A stretch of DNA of 64,000 nt from Streptomyces sp. CHD11 (GTDB lineage Bacteria > Actinomycetota > Actinomycetes > Streptomycetales > Streptomycetaceae), in the NCBI RefSeq assembly GCF_018638295.1, contig NZ_JABTTS010000026.1:1-64000 (forward strand), read 5' to 3'. The position numbers and the translations under genes were made by a program. How positions within the stretch are numbered: the stretch's first letter is position 1; every line of letters begins with the position of its first letter. Shown piece by piece: positions 43,222-52,014 of the stretch. The notes beneath the pieces were generated by a model that saw nothing but the letters and a program-made list of their open reading frames with translations, was not told the origin of the DNA and searched no databases.

Positions 43222-44264
43222 ACGTACTGGTCACCGGGGGGAGCGGCTTCCTCGGCCTGGAGATCTGCCGCCGGCTGAGCGCACGCGGAGCCGTCGTCTC
43301 CTCGCTGAACCGCCGTCCCAGCACCGCGCTGGAACGACTGGGCGTCCACCAGCACCTGGGCGACCTCGCCGACGCCGGAGCGGTCTCCCGGGCCGTCGCC
43401 GGGTGCGACGCGGTCGTCCACAACGCCGCTCTGGCCGGCGTCAGCGGCCCGCCGCGGCCCTACTGGACCACCAATGTCCTCGGCACCCGCCATGTGATCG
43501 AGCAGTGCCGCGCCCACGGGGTGCGCACGCTCCTCTACACCTCGACCGCCAGTGTCGTCTTCCGGCCCGGCGGTCTGGAAGGCGTCGCCGAGGGTCTTCC
43601 CCCGGTCCCCTGCCACCTGGCCGCCTACCCCGCGACCAAGGCCCGCGCCGAGGCGCTGGTGCTGACCGCCCACGGCCCGGAGCTGGCCACCGTCTCGCTG
43701 CGGCCGCACATCATCTGGGGGCCGGGCGACCCCCATTTCGTCCCCGCCCTCGCGCGAGCGGTGCGGGCCGGCCGGCTGCTGATGCCCGGCGACGGCGGCA
43801 ACCTCATCGACACCACGCATGTCCGGACCGCGGCGCACGCCCATCTGCTCGCCCTGGACCGGCTGCGGCAGTCGCCTGGGACCGGCGGGCGCGCCTACTT
43901 CATCGGCCAGGACGACCCGCGGCCGCTGCGCGAGATCACCCGGCACTTCCTGCGGGCCGCCGGCGTCGAGGCCCGCTGGTGTGCCGTACCACCCCGGCTC
44001 GCCGGCGTCGGGGCCGCCGCCGCCGAGGTCTTCCTGCGCGCGGCCCGCAGTCCCCGCACCCATGCCCTGAGCCGATTCCTGGTCGCGGAACTGCTGCATC
44101 CGCACTGGTTCGACCTCACCGCCGCACGCCGCGATCTCGGCTTCGAACCGCCGGTCGGATTCGACGCCGGAGTCGCGGAGCTCGACCGGCTCGCCCCAGC
44201 CCTTCCGCCCGACAGCGAGGAAACGCCGTGCCAGACACCTACGACACCGTCCGTTCCGTCCTGA
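43218..44264 (+). CDS. OleD-like NAD(P)-dependent reductase (3-beta-HSD family)
   Basis: The 348-residue extended short-chain reductase has the nucleotide-binding TGGSGFLGLEICRRL at residue 6 and the active-site tyrosine-lysine pair in AAYPATKARAEAL (about residues 135-139), with STAS before it. OleD reduces the 2-alkyl-3-keto acid made by OleA to the beta-hydroxy acid used by OleC. RPHIIWGPGDPHFVPAL is typical of the 3-beta-hydroxysteroid dehydrogenase-like branch. The start overlaps the oleC-like stop by four bases. Its end overlaps the acyl-carrier-protein start by 37 bases. Confidence 0.85.
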   Translation: MNVLVTGGSGFLGLEICRRLSARGAVVSSLNRRPSTALERLGVHQHLGDLADAGAVSRAVAGCDAVVHNAALAGVSGPPRPYWTTNVLGTRHVIEQCRAHGVRTLLYTSTASVVFRPGGLEGVAEGLPPVPCHLAAYPATKARAEALVLTAHGPELATVSLRPHIIWGPGDPHFVPALARAVRAGRLLMPGDGGNLIDTTHVRTAAHAHLLALDRLRQSPGTGGRAYFIGQDDPRPLREITRHFLRAAGVEARWCAVPPRLAGVGAAAAEVFLRAARSPRTHALSRFLVAELLHPHWFDLTAARRDLGFEPPVGFDAGVAELDRLAPALPPDSEETPCQTPTTPSVPS

Positions 44265-44488
44265 GCGGCGCCTTCCGCGTGCCGGAGGACGAGATCCGGC
44301 CCGAGCTCACACTGGAGCAACTCGACCTGGACTCCCTGGCCCTGACCGAGCTGGTGCTCATCCTCCACGAACGCCTGGGAGTGCGGATCAGCAACGAGCA
44401 CCTCGCCCGCGGTACCACCCTCGCCCAGGTCGTCGACCACCTCGACGCGCTGCGCGCGGACGGCGCGGGAGCGGTGAGCGCGCCGTGA
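44228..44488 (+). CDS. Stand-alone acyl carrier protein
   Basis: This 86-residue acidic protein has the phosphopantetheine site LDLDSLALTELV (Ser36) and the usual four-helix length. It starts with GTG inside the end of the OleD-like gene and its stop overlaps the KAS II start (GTGA). It could carry the PKS product, a fatty acyl starter, or an extender for the KAS II. A dedicated carrier is not part of known minimal Ole sets and links this cluster to acyl-ACP substrates. Confidence 0.88.
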   Translation: MPDTYDTVRSVLSGAFRVPEDEIRPELTLEQLDLDSLALTELVLILHERLGVRISNEHLARGTTLAQVVDHLDALRADGAGAVSAP

Positions 44489-45708
44489 CCGAACCCGTCG
44501 CCGTCACCGGCCTCGGCCTGCTCACCCCCGCCGGGGAGAGCACCGACGCCACCTGGGGCGGGGTCTGCCGTGGCGCCGGCACCGCGTCCCACGACCCGGC
44601 GCTGGCCGGCCTGCCCGTGGACATCTCCTGCCGTGTCCCCCTGGCCCGGGACGCCCTGGACCGGCGTGTCGGGCGCGCCGCCTGGCGCATGTCGCGCAAC
44701 GCCGTACTCGCGGTGCTCGCCGCCCGTGAGGCGGTGCACGACGCCGGGCTCGATCCCCGCGCGTGGGACGGCGACCGGGTCGCCGTCGTCATCGGCTGCG
44801 GCATGGGGGCGGGCGCGGAACGCGAGGAACAGGCGGGGCGGCTGCGAGAACTGGGCGCCGACATGGTGTCCGCGCTCACCGTCCCCCAGATCATCCCGAA
44901 CATGGCGGCCGGAGAGGTCTCCATCGACCTCGGGGCCCGCGGCCCGGGTCTCGCCCCCTCCACCGCCTGCGCCTCCGGTGCCACCGCCGTCGCCGTCGCC
45001 CGCGACCTCCTGCTCCTGGGCCGGTGTGACATCGCCGTGGCCGGGGCCACCGAAGCCGCCGTCACCCCGCTGACGGTCACCGGCTTCTGGCGGGCGGGCT
45101 CGCTGTCCCGGCACACCGACGCGCCGGCCGGCGCGCCCCGGCCGTTCGCCGCCGGCCGGGACGGCTTCGTGCCGGCAGAGGGCGCGGGCGTCCTCGTGCT
45201 GGAGCGGACCGGGCACGCGGCCGCCCGCGGTGCGCGCGTGCGCGCCCGGCTGGTGGGCTGCGGCAGCACCTCGGACGCCCATCACCCCACCGCGCCCGCC
45301 CCGGACGGCCGGGGCGCGGAGGCGGCTCTGCGCGCCGCCCTGGCGGACGCGGACCTGGCTCCGCACGACGTCGGCCACGTGAACGCCCACGGCACCTCCA
45401 CACTGCTGGGCGACGCCGGCGAGGCGGCCCTGATCGCCCGGGTGCTGCCGCACCGGCCCGGCGTCACCGCGCCCAAGGGCGTGCTGGGACACAGTCTGGG
45501 CGCGGCGGGCGCCGTCGAGGCGGCGCTGACCGTGCTCACCCTTCAGCACGGCACGGTGCCGCCGGTCGCGAACCTGGACGCCCCGGCGCCCGGGTTCGAC
45601 ATCGACTGCGTCACCAAGGAGCCCCGCCGGCAGGACGTGCGCATCGCCGTCAGCCACTCCTTCGGCTTCGGCGGCCACAACGTCGTCCTCGTCCTGGCCA
45701 GGGCCTGA
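44485..45708 (+). CDS. FabF-like beta-ketoacyl-ACP synthase II
   Basis: The 407-residue KAS II has the Cys-His-His triad: Cys162 in STACASGAT, His in NAHGTSTLLGD and His in GHSLGAAGA, plus the terminal SFGFGGHN. All catalytic residues are present, so it should be an active decarboxylative condensing enzyme and not a chain-length factor. It is the last gene of the six-gene coupled operon, directly after the ACP. It may extend or prime an acyl chain in trans. No matching KR or DH partners are in the operon, so it would rely on the PKS or fatty-acid synthase. Confidence 0.88.
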   Translation: MTEPVAVTGLGLLTPAGESTDATWGGVCRGAGTASHDPALAGLPVDISCRVPLARDALDRRVGRAAWRMSRNAVLAVLAAREAVHDAGLDPRAWDGDRVAVVIGCGMGAGAEREEQAGRLRELGADMVSALTVPQIIPNMAAGEVSIDLGARGPGLAPSTACASGATAVAVARDLLLLGRCDIAVAGATEAAVTPLTVTGFWRAGSLSRHTDAPAGAPRPFAAGRDGFVPAEGAGVLVLERTGHAAARGARVRARLVGCGSTSDAHHPTAPAPDGRGAEAALRAALADADLAPHDVGHVNAHGTSTLLGDAGEAALIARVLPHRPGVTAPKGVLGHSLGAAGAVEAALTVLTLQHGTVPPVANLDAPAPGFDIDCVTKEPRRQDVRIAVSHSFGFGGHNVVLVLARA

Positions 45709-45892
45709 GGAAGGGTGTTCGGCCAGGTGGTGCGGGGCGTCCGGGCACCGGAGTGCGCGGAACGGGGCACGGCAGGACGCCACCACCGGCGCGGCGGCCG
45801 GACGCGGGCCGGCCGGAGACGGGTCGGCCGGGCGCACGGCGGCGGGACGCCGCGCCGGTCGGCGGAGTGGGGGGCGGCCGGCCCGCGCCCGT

Positions 45893-47416
45893 TCAGCGGG
45901 GGTCCGGACCGCCGGACGGCCCGAGCGACGCCCCGGGTTCCGCCTCTTCCCGGGCCATACGGCTGTGGGTGCGGCCGTAGAGGAAGTAGACGACGATGCC
46001 GAGCGCCATCCAGATGCCGAAGCGGACCCAGGTCTCGGCGGGCAGGTTCAGCATCAGCCACAGGGAGGCGGCGACCGACACGATCGGCAGCAGCGGCACC
46101 CAGGGGGTGCGGAACGCCCGGTGCAGATCGGGCCGGGTCCTGCGGAGGATGAGCACACTGATCGCGACGATGACGAAGGCGAACAGGGTGCCGATGTTCA
46201 CCAGCGCGGCGAGTTCGTTCAGCGGGGTGAAGCCCGCGAGGACCGCGATGAGCACACCGAGCAGGATGGTCGGCCGGTGCGGGGTCCGGAACCGGGGGTG
46301 GACCCGGGAGAAGAACCTCGGCAGCAGTCCGTCGCGGCTCATCGCGAAGAAGACGCGGGTCTGGCCGAGCAGCAGGATCATGCACACGGTCGTCAGGCCG
46401 ACGGCGGCCCCGAAGCTGATGAAGCCCGCGAACCAGGGGTGTCCGGTGGCCTTGAAGGCGTCCGCCAGCGGGGCGTCCACGGACAGCTCCCGGTAGTTCT
46501 GCATGCCGGTGACGACGATCGACACCAGCACGTACAGCACGGTGCAGATGATCAGGGAGCCGAGGATGCCGCGGGGCATGTCCCGCTGCGGGTTCCTGGT
46601 CTCCTCGGCCGCCGTGGCGACGATGTCGAAGCCGATGAAGGCGAAGAAGACCACCGAGGCGGCCGTGAAGATACCCATCACGCCGAAGTTGGCCGGGGCC
46701 CAGCCGAACATCAGCTGGATGAGCGGGGAGTCGAGACTGTCGCCGGCCGGCACGGGCCTGGAGTCCGGGATGAACGGGTCGTAGTTGTCCTTGGTGATGA
46801 AGAAGGCTCCGGCGATGATCACGACGAGGACCACGGTCACCTTGATGGCGACGACGACCGAGGTGACACGGGCGGACAGCTTCATGCCGAGGACGAGGAT
46901 GCCGGTGAGCACCAGCACCAGGGCGGCGGCGAGGATGTCGAACCCGAAGGCGTCGGAGCCCTCGCGGCTGCCGAGGACCGCCGGCATCTGCCAGCCCGCG
47001 TTGTCCATGAGCGACTGGATGTAGCCCGACCAGCCGACGGCCACCACCGCCGTGCCGAGCGCGAACTCCAGGACCAGGTCCCAGCCGATGATCCAGGCCG
47101 GCAACTCGCCCAGGGAGGCGTACGAGAACGTGTAGGCGGAACCCGCGACCGGCACGGTGGAGGCGAACTCGGCGTAGCAGAGCGCGGCGAGCGCGCAGAC
47201 GACACCGGCCACGACGAAGGCCACGGCGGTGGCCGGCCCGGCGTTGTCCTTGGCGACCGTGCCGGTGAGGACGAAGATGCCGGTGCCGATGATGACACCG
47301 ACGCCGAACACGGTCAGGTCGACGGCGGACAGGGATTTCTTGAGCGCGTGCTCAGGTTCTTCCGTGTCACGGATGGACTGCTCGACCTTCTTCGTCCGGA
47401 AGAGGGGGCTTGTCAC
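45893..47416 (-). CDS. APC-family amino acid permease
   Basis: The 507-residue membrane protein has about twelve hydrophobic segments. The first helix reads FGVGVIIGTGIFVLTG, the APC substrate-binding unwound region; AAEETRNPQRDMPRGI (about residue 240) is the cytoplasmic family loop. It belongs to the cationic/neutral amino acid branch. The GTG start has GGGAGGT six bases upstream. It is the conserved neighbour of dxs in Streptomyces and marks the right edge of the biosynthetic insertion. The 184 bases between it and KAS II are GC-rich with no gene. Confidence 0.9.
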   Translation of the reverse strand: MTSPLFRTKKVEQSIRDTEEPEHALKKSLSAVDLTVFGVGVIIGTGIFVLTGTVAKDNAGPATAVAFVVAGVVCALAALCYAEFASTVPVAGSAYTFSYASLGELPAWIIGWDLVLEFALGTAVVAVGWSGYIQSLMDNAGWQMPAVLGSREGSDAFGFDILAAALVLVLTGILVLGMKLSARVTSVVVAIKVTVVLVVIIAGAFFITKDNYDPFIPDSRPVPAGDSLDSPLIQLMFGWAPANFGVMGIFTAASVVFFAFIGFDIVATAAEETRNPQRDMPRGILGSLIICTVLYVLVSIVVTGMQNYRELSVDAPLADAFKATGHPWFAGFISFGAAVGLTTVCMILLLGQTRVFFAMSRDGLLPRFFSRVHPRFRTPHRPTILLGVLIAVLAGFTPLNELAALVNIGTLFAFVIVAISVLILRRTRPDLHRAFRTPWVPLLPIVSVAASLWLMLNLPAETWVRFGIWMALGIVVYFLYGRTHSRMAREEAEPGASLGPSGGPDPR

Positions 47417-47500
47417 GGGTACCTCCCACGCTTGTCGTCCTCGACATGATCGAGAGGGGGCACACCTCGTATGCCCCCGCGCGGGCGTTCTCACGCGAAT

Positions 47501-47540
47501 GGGCCGCGCGCGCCACTCTTCACGGTGGCGCGGGCGGCCC
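47501..47540 (-). terminator. dxs terminator
   Basis: The 16-base arms 47501-47516 and 47525-47540 pair at 15 of 16 positions with an 8-base loop, 25 bases after the dxs stop and before the permease start on the same strand. Confidence 0.75.
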
Positions 47541-47565
47541 ATCCGGGCGACAGGTGGACGGCGGG

Positions 47566-49500
47566 TCAGTCGCGGGCCGGCTGCACCGAATCGACGGCGT
47601 CCGCGGACGGGCGCTCGTATCCGCCGTCGAGCTTCGCCACCAGGCCGGTGACCTGACGGGCGATGTCGGGGGCGGTCAGCCCGATCTCCGCCAGGACCTC
47701 GGCGCGCGAGGCGTGGTCGAGGAAGCGCGGCGGGATGCCGAAGTCGCGCAGGGGGACGTCCACGCCGGCGTCGCGCAGGGCCTGGGCGATCGTCGAGCCG
47801 ACGCCGCCGACGCGGGAGTTGTCCTCGACGGTGACGACGACCCGGTGCTTCCCGGCGAGCGGCGCCATCGCCTCGTCCACGGGCTTGACCCAGCGCGGGT
47901 CGACGACGGTGGTGGAGATGCCCTGCCGGTTCAGCAGTCCGGCGATCTCCAGGCACATCGGCGCGAGAGCTCCGACGGACACCAGGAGCACGTCGGGCGT
48001 GTCGGTGCCGGGCTCGCGCAGGACGTCCATGCCGCCGACGCGGCCCACGGCGGGCACGGCGGGGCCGACGGCGCCCTTGGAGAAGCGGACCACGGTGGGG
48101 GCGTCATCGACGGCCGTGGCCTCGCGCAGCTGGGCGCGGACCTGGTCGGCGTCGCGCGGGGCGGCGAGCCGCAGTCCGGGGACGACCTGGAGGAGGGACA
48201 TGTCCCACATGCCGTTGTGGGAGGGGCCGTCGGTGCCGGTGACTCCGGCCCGGTCGAGCACGAACGTCACGCCGCACCTGTGCAGTGCCACGTCCATCAG
48301 CACCTGGTCGAAGGCGCGGTTGAGGAAGGTCGCGTACACGGCGAAGACGGGGTGCACCCCGGCGTGGGCCAGGCCGGCCGCGGAGACGGCGCCGTGCTGC
48401 TCGGCGATGCCGACGTCGTAGACCCGGTCGGGGAAGCGCTTGGCGAACTTGTCGAGGCCGACCGGCTGGAGCATGGCGGCGGTGATGGCGACGATGTCGT
48501 CGCGCTCCTCGCCGAGCTTCACCATCTCCTCGCCGAAGACACTCGTCCAGTCGGCGCCGGAGCTGGCGATCGGCAGGCCGGTGTCGGGGTGGATCTTGCC
48601 GACGGCGTGGAAGCGGTCGGCCTCGTCCGCCAGGGCGGGCTGGTAGCCGCGGCCCTTCTCGGTGAGGCAGTGCACGATCACCGGGCCGCCGAAGCGCTTG
48701 GCGCGGGTCAGGGCGGACTCCAGGGCCTCGATGTCGTGGCCGTCGATGGGGCCGACGTACTTCAGGCCGAGGTCCTCGAACATGCCCTGCGGGGCGATGA
48801 AGTCCTTGAGACCCTTCTTCGCGCCGTGCAGCGTGTCGAAGAGGGGCTTGCCGACGACCGGGGTGCGCTCCAGGAGGTCCTTGGTGCGGGTCAGGAAGCG
48901 CTCGTAGCCGTCGGTGGTGCGCAGGGTCGCCAGGTGGTTGGCGAGGCCGCCGATGGTGGGCGAGTAGGAGCGCTCGTTGTCGTTGACGACGATGACGAGC
49001 GGGCGGTCCCTGGCGTCGGCGATGTTGTTCAGCGCCTCCCAGGCCATGCCGCCGGTGAGCGCGCCGTCACCGATGACGGCGACGACGTGGCTGTCGTCCC
49101 GCTTCCTGATCTGGTTGGCCTTGGCGATGCCGTCGGCCCAGCCGAGCACGGTGGAGGCGTGGCTGTTCTCGATGACGTCGTGCTCGGACTCCTCCTGCGA
49201 GGGGTAACCGGACAGGCCGCCCTTCATCTTCAGCCTGGAGAAGTCCTGGCGGCCGGTCAGCAGTTTGTGCACGTAGGACTGGTGGCCGGTGTCCCAGAGC
49301 ACTTTGTCCTTGGGCGACTCGAAGACCCGGTGCAGGGCGATGGTGAGCTCCACCACACCGAGGTTGGGGCCGAGGTGGCCGCCGGTCTTGGAGACCGCGT
49401 CGACGAGGAAGGTCCGGATCTCCCCGGCCAGCCGGTCGAGCTCCTCCGGGCTGAGCCGGTCCAGATCGCGCGGTCCCCTGATGCGGGTCAGCAGCGGCAC
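47566..49500 (-). CDS. dxs: 1-deoxy-D-xylulose-5-phosphate synthase
   Basis: The 644-residue thiamine-diphosphate enzyme is the first step of the MEP isoprenoid pathway, condensing pyruvate and glyceraldehyde-3-phosphate. TPP-binding GDGALTGGMAWEALN at about residue 150, HASTVLGWADG, and the transketolase-domain DRAGVTGTDGPSHNGMWD at about residue 425 are all present. Length matches Streptomyces Dxs. The GTG start has AAGGAGG six bases upstream. A -10-like TAGACT lies about 50 bases upstream. It is transcribed alone, ending in a hairpin. Confidence 0.95.
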   Translation of the reverse strand: MPLLTRIRGPRDLDRLSPEELDRLAGEIRTFLVDAVSKTGGHLGPNLGVVELTIALHRVFESPKDKVLWDTGHQSYVHKLLTGRQDFSRLKMKGGLSGYPSQEESEHDVIENSHASTVLGWADGIAKANQIRKRDDSHVVAVIGDGALTGGMAWEALNNIADARDRPLVIVVNDNERSYSPTIGGLANHLATLRTTDGYERFLTRTKDLLERTPVVGKPLFDTLHGAKKGLKDFIAPQGMFEDLGLKYVGPIDGHDIEALESALTRAKRFGGPVIVHCLTEKGRGYQPALADEADRFHAVGKIHPDTGLPIASSGADWTSVFGEEMVKLGEERDDIVAITAAMLQPVGLDKFAKRFPDRVYDVGIAEQHGAVSAAGLAHAGVHPVFAVYATFLNRAFDQVLMDVALHRCGVTFVLDRAGVTGTDGPSHNGMWDMSLLQVVPGLRLAAPRDADQVRAQLREATAVDDAPTVVRFSKGAVGPAVPAVGRVGGMDVLREPGTDTPDVLLVSVGALAPMCLEIAGLLNRQGISTTVVDPRWVKPVDEAMAPLAGKHRVVVTVEDNSRVGGVGSTIAQALRDAGVDVPLRDFGIPPRFLDHASRAEVLAEIGLTAPDIARQVTGLVAKLDGGYERPSADAVDSVQPARD

Positions 49501-49548
49501 CCGTGCCTCCTTGCAGTAGAGCTGATCGAGCTGTTTCCGGGCGGGTCG

Positions 49549-49554
49549 AGTCTA
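49549..49554 (-). promoter_or_regulatory. Candidate -10 element of dxs
   Basis: TAGACT on the minus strand, 48 bases before the dxs GTG, is a good actinobacterial -10 hexamer; no clear -35 element accompanies it. Confidence 0.4.
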
Positions 49555-49642
49555 ATGTTCCGCTCGGCCGACGGGCCCTCGGGCCGTGCGTCGTACATCA
49601 CCCGATCAGCAGTACCCCGGATGCCCACGTCCTACGACACGG

Positions 49643-49677
49643 CTGTTGCCCGGCACCGACGAGGCACCGGGCAACAG
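49643..49677 (-). terminator. xylFGH terminator
   Basis: CTGTTGCCCGG (49643-49653) is the exact reverse complement of CCGGGCAACAG (49667-49677), with a 13-base loop. It lies 76 bases past the xylH stop and upstream of the dxs promoter. Confidence 0.75.
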
Positions 49678-49708
49678 CGACGCCCTCAGGGGCGCGGGAC
49701 CGTTTCAC

Positions 49709-49735
49709 CGTGCGGCTCCGCCGCGCGGGCGCGAT
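49709..49735. repeat. Streptomyces intergenic repeat, copy 2
   Basis: TGCGGCTCCGCCGCGCGGGC plus flanking GCGCGA is the second copy of the element at 19990-20016, again just beyond a gene end (xylH). Confidence 0.5.
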
Positions 49736-49752
49736 CAGCCACAGCGGAACCG

Positions 49753-51045
49753 CTACGCGCGGCCGGCGGTCCTCTGCGTCTTCCGGGTGACCGCGTCGAT
49801 GACGACGGTCGCCAGCAGCACACCACCGGTGATCATGTACTGCACCGGCGAGGCGATACCTTCCAGCGCCAGGCCGTACGTGATCGAGATGATGACCATC
49901 ACACCGAGCAGCGCGTTCCACGTGCGGCCGCGGCCACCGAAGAGCGACGTACCGCCGATGACGGCCGCGGCGATGACGTTCATCAGGAACTCGCCGGTGC
50001 CCGCGCCCTGGTTGGCGGAGGCGATCTTCGAGGCGACGAACAGACCGCCGATCGCGGCGAAGGTACCGGCGATCGCGAAGACCGAGATCCGGACCATCTC
50101 CACGTTGATGCCCGCGCGGCGGGACGCCTCGACGCTGCCGCCGAGTGCGAAGACCATGCGGCCGTAGGCGGTGCGGCGCAGCACGAAGTCCGTGAGGACC
50201 AGGAAGGCCAGGAAGATCACCACGGCCAGCGGCAGGCCCTTGTACTGGTTGAAGACGATCGCCGCGGCGAACGCCAGGACGGCCAGCAGCACGGTCCGCA
50301 CGATGATCTCGTTCAGCGGGCGGGACGGCACCCCGGCGGCCTCGCGGCGGCGGTTGTCGAAGAACGCGGAGAGGAAGTACCCCGCGGTCACCAGGATCGC
50401 CAGGCCGTAGGCGGCTGCCACATCGCTGAAGTAGTAGCTGGTCAGCTTGACGACGATGCCCTCGGAGTCGAGGTTGATCGTGCCGTTGCTGCCGAGGATC
50501 CACAGCATGAAGCCCTGCCAGAACAGCAGGCCGGCCAGGGTCACGGCGAAGGCCGGAACGCCGATACGGGCGAACACGAAACCGTGGATGGCGCCGGCCG
50601 CCGTGCCGGTGAGAATCGCCAGCACGAGGGCCAGGAACTCGTTCATCCCGTGGGTGACGCTCATGACCGCGAAGGCGGCGCCCGCGACACCGCTGACCGA
50701 GCCGACCGACAGGTCGATCTCGCCGAGCAGCAGGACGAAGACGATGCCGACGGCGATCATGCCCGTGCCCACCATGGCGACGGACATGTCGGAGAAGTTG
50801 CCGGCGGTGAGGAAGTTGGAGTTCAGGCCGGTGAAGATGCCCCAGATGATCAGCAGGCCGACCACCACGGGGATGGAGCCGAGGTCACCGGCCTTCATCT
50901 TCCGCTTGAACTCGCTCAGGTAGCCCGCGAAGCCCTGTTCGCGGACCAGCAGCCGGGGGTCGACCACGGTGACCGCGGCGGCGGCCGCCTCGGAATTCTC
51001 CACGGCGTGGTCCTCGGCGGGGGCGGAGGTCTTTTCGGTGCTCAC
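49753..51045 (-). CDS. xylH: Xylose-type ABC transporter permease XylH
   Basis: The 430-residue permease of the BPD_transp_2 (ribose/xylose) family has about ten to twelve hydrophobic segments after a roughly 45-residue polar N-terminus. GEIDLSVGSVSGVAGA (about residue 120) and GVPAFAVTLAGLLFWQGF are family motifs, and GGTSLFGGRGRTWNALLG is near the C-terminus. Its GTG start overlaps the xylG stop by four bases (GTGA). In S. coelicolor the orthologous xylFGH operon is for xylose uptake and is controlled by the adjacent ROK regulator. Confidence 0.9.
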   Translation of the reverse strand: MSTEKTSAPAEDHAVENSEAAAAAVTVVDPRLLVREQGFAGYLSEFKRKMKAGDLGSIPVVVGLLIIWGIFTGLNSNFLTAGNFSDMSVAMVGTGMIAVGIVFVLLLGEIDLSVGSVSGVAGAAFAVMSVTHGMNEFLALVLAILTGTAAGAIHGFVFARIGVPAFAVTLAGLLFWQGFMLWILGSNGTINLDSEGIVVKLTSYYFSDVAAAYGLAILVTAGYFLSAFFDNRRREAAGVPSRPLNEIIVRTVLLAVLAFAAAIVFNQYKGLPLAVVIFLAFLVLTDFVLRRTAYGRMVFALGGSVEASRRAGINVEMVRISVFAIAGTFAAIGGLFVASKIASANQGAGTGEFLMNVIAAAVIGGTSLFGGRGRTWNALLGVMVIISITYGLALEGIASPVQYMITGGVLLATVVIDAVTRKTQRTAGRA

Positions 51046-51824
51046 TTCTTGATCTCCCCATTGGTGCGCGCCGCACGACGGGTCACGGCGTTTTCCGTGG
51101 CGCCCGTGATGGCGGAGATGATCTCTTCCTGCGAGGTCGACTTGACCTCGAAGACGCCGTTGTTGCGCCCCAGGCGCAGGACGGCGACCTTGTCCGCCAC
51201 GGCCTTCACATCGGCCATGTTGTGGCTGATGAGGATGACCGCGTGACCGCGCTCGCGCAGCCGCTCGACCAGGTCGAGGACCTGCGCGGTCTGCTCGACG
51301 CCGAGGGCGGCGGTGGGCTCGTCGAGGATCACCAGCTTGGGCTCGCCGAGCATGGAGCGGGCGATGGCCACGACCTGGCGCTGGCCTCCGGAGAGGGAGG
51401 CGATCGGGATCCGGACGCTGGGGATGCGGATCGAGAGCGTGTCGAGGAGCTCGCGGGAACGGCGCTCCATCTCCACCTCGTCCAGGACACCGCGCCTGCG
51501 GAGCTCCCGGCCCAGGTAGAGGTTGCCGACGACATCGATGTTGTCGCACAGCGCGAGATCCTGGTAGACCGTCGCGATGCCCAGGTTCTGGGCGTCGTGC
51601 GGCCGGTTGATCTGGACGCCCTTTCCGCTCCATTCGATGATGCCCTCATCGATGGGGTGCACGCCGGCGATCGTCTTGACCAGCGTGGACTTTCCGGCAC
51701 CGTTGTCGCCCACCAGGGCGACCACCTCACCGGCGTGGACCTCAAGCTCTACGTCGGTGAGCGCCTGAACGGCACCGAACCGCTTGGAGACCCCGCGCAA
51801 CGCCAGCACGGGCGTAGCGGACAC
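51042..51824 (-). CDS. xylG: Xylose-type ABC transporter ATP-binding protein XylG
   Basis: The 260-residue ATPase has a Walker A GDNGAGKSTLVK, the signature LSGGQRQVVAIARS, Walker B KLVILDEPTAALG and the switch His in ISHNMADV. It has a single nucleotide-binding domain, half the size of the two-domain E. coli XylG, so it probably works as a homodimer. I choose the GTG at 51824 with GAAGGAG nine bases upstream; the ATG at 51833 directly abuts that binding site and is unlikely. The 190 bases up to xylF contain a stem-loop. Confidence 0.88.
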   Translation of the reverse strand: MSATPVLALRGVSKRFGAVQALTDVELEVHAGEVVALVGDNGAGKSTLVKTIAGVHPIDEGIIEWSGKGVQINRPHDAQNLGIATVYQDLALCDNIDVVGNLYLGRELRRRGVLDEVEMERRSRELLDTLSIRIPSVRIPIASLSGGQRQVVAIARSMLGEPKLVILDEPTAALGVEQTAQVLDLVERLRERGHAVILISHNMADVKAVADKVAVLRLGRNNGVFEVKSTSQEEIISAITGATENAVTRRAARTNGEIKK

Positions 51825-51890
51825 GTGAACCATCTCCTTCGCCGCCTGACCCGGCGGGAGGTTGTGCTGAGTATTTGGGGGGTGTTCCGT

Positions 51891-51936
51891 CCGGTGCCCC
51901 GCCTAGCTTGCGGGGCTGTTGTGTGCGGGGCACCGG
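51891..51936 (-). other. Intercistronic stem-loop between xylF and xylG
   Basis: CCGGTGCCCCGC (51891-51902) and GCGGGGCACCGG (51925-51936) are perfect 12-base arms around a 22-base loop. A shorter alternative pairs GCCCCGC at 51896-51902 with GCGGGGC at 51910-51916. Its place after the binding-protein gene fits a partial terminator or RNase block that raises XylF over XylG/H. Confidence 0.65.
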
Positions 51937-52014
51937 CGGAAGCGTGCGGCAGTCGGTCCCGAGAGGGGGTCCGGGTCGCGGACTCCCTCATGTGTCACGG
52001 GACGGAGGGACTGC

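Noticed and set aside
44485..45708. KAS II read as a type II PKS chain-length factor
   Set aside because: The active-site Cys162 is present and there is no partner KS-alpha, so it is a normal active KAS.
47410..51246. A 1278-codon plus-strand frame over dxs, xylH and part of xylG
   Set aside because: It spans three well-identified genes on the other strand and has no family resemblance.
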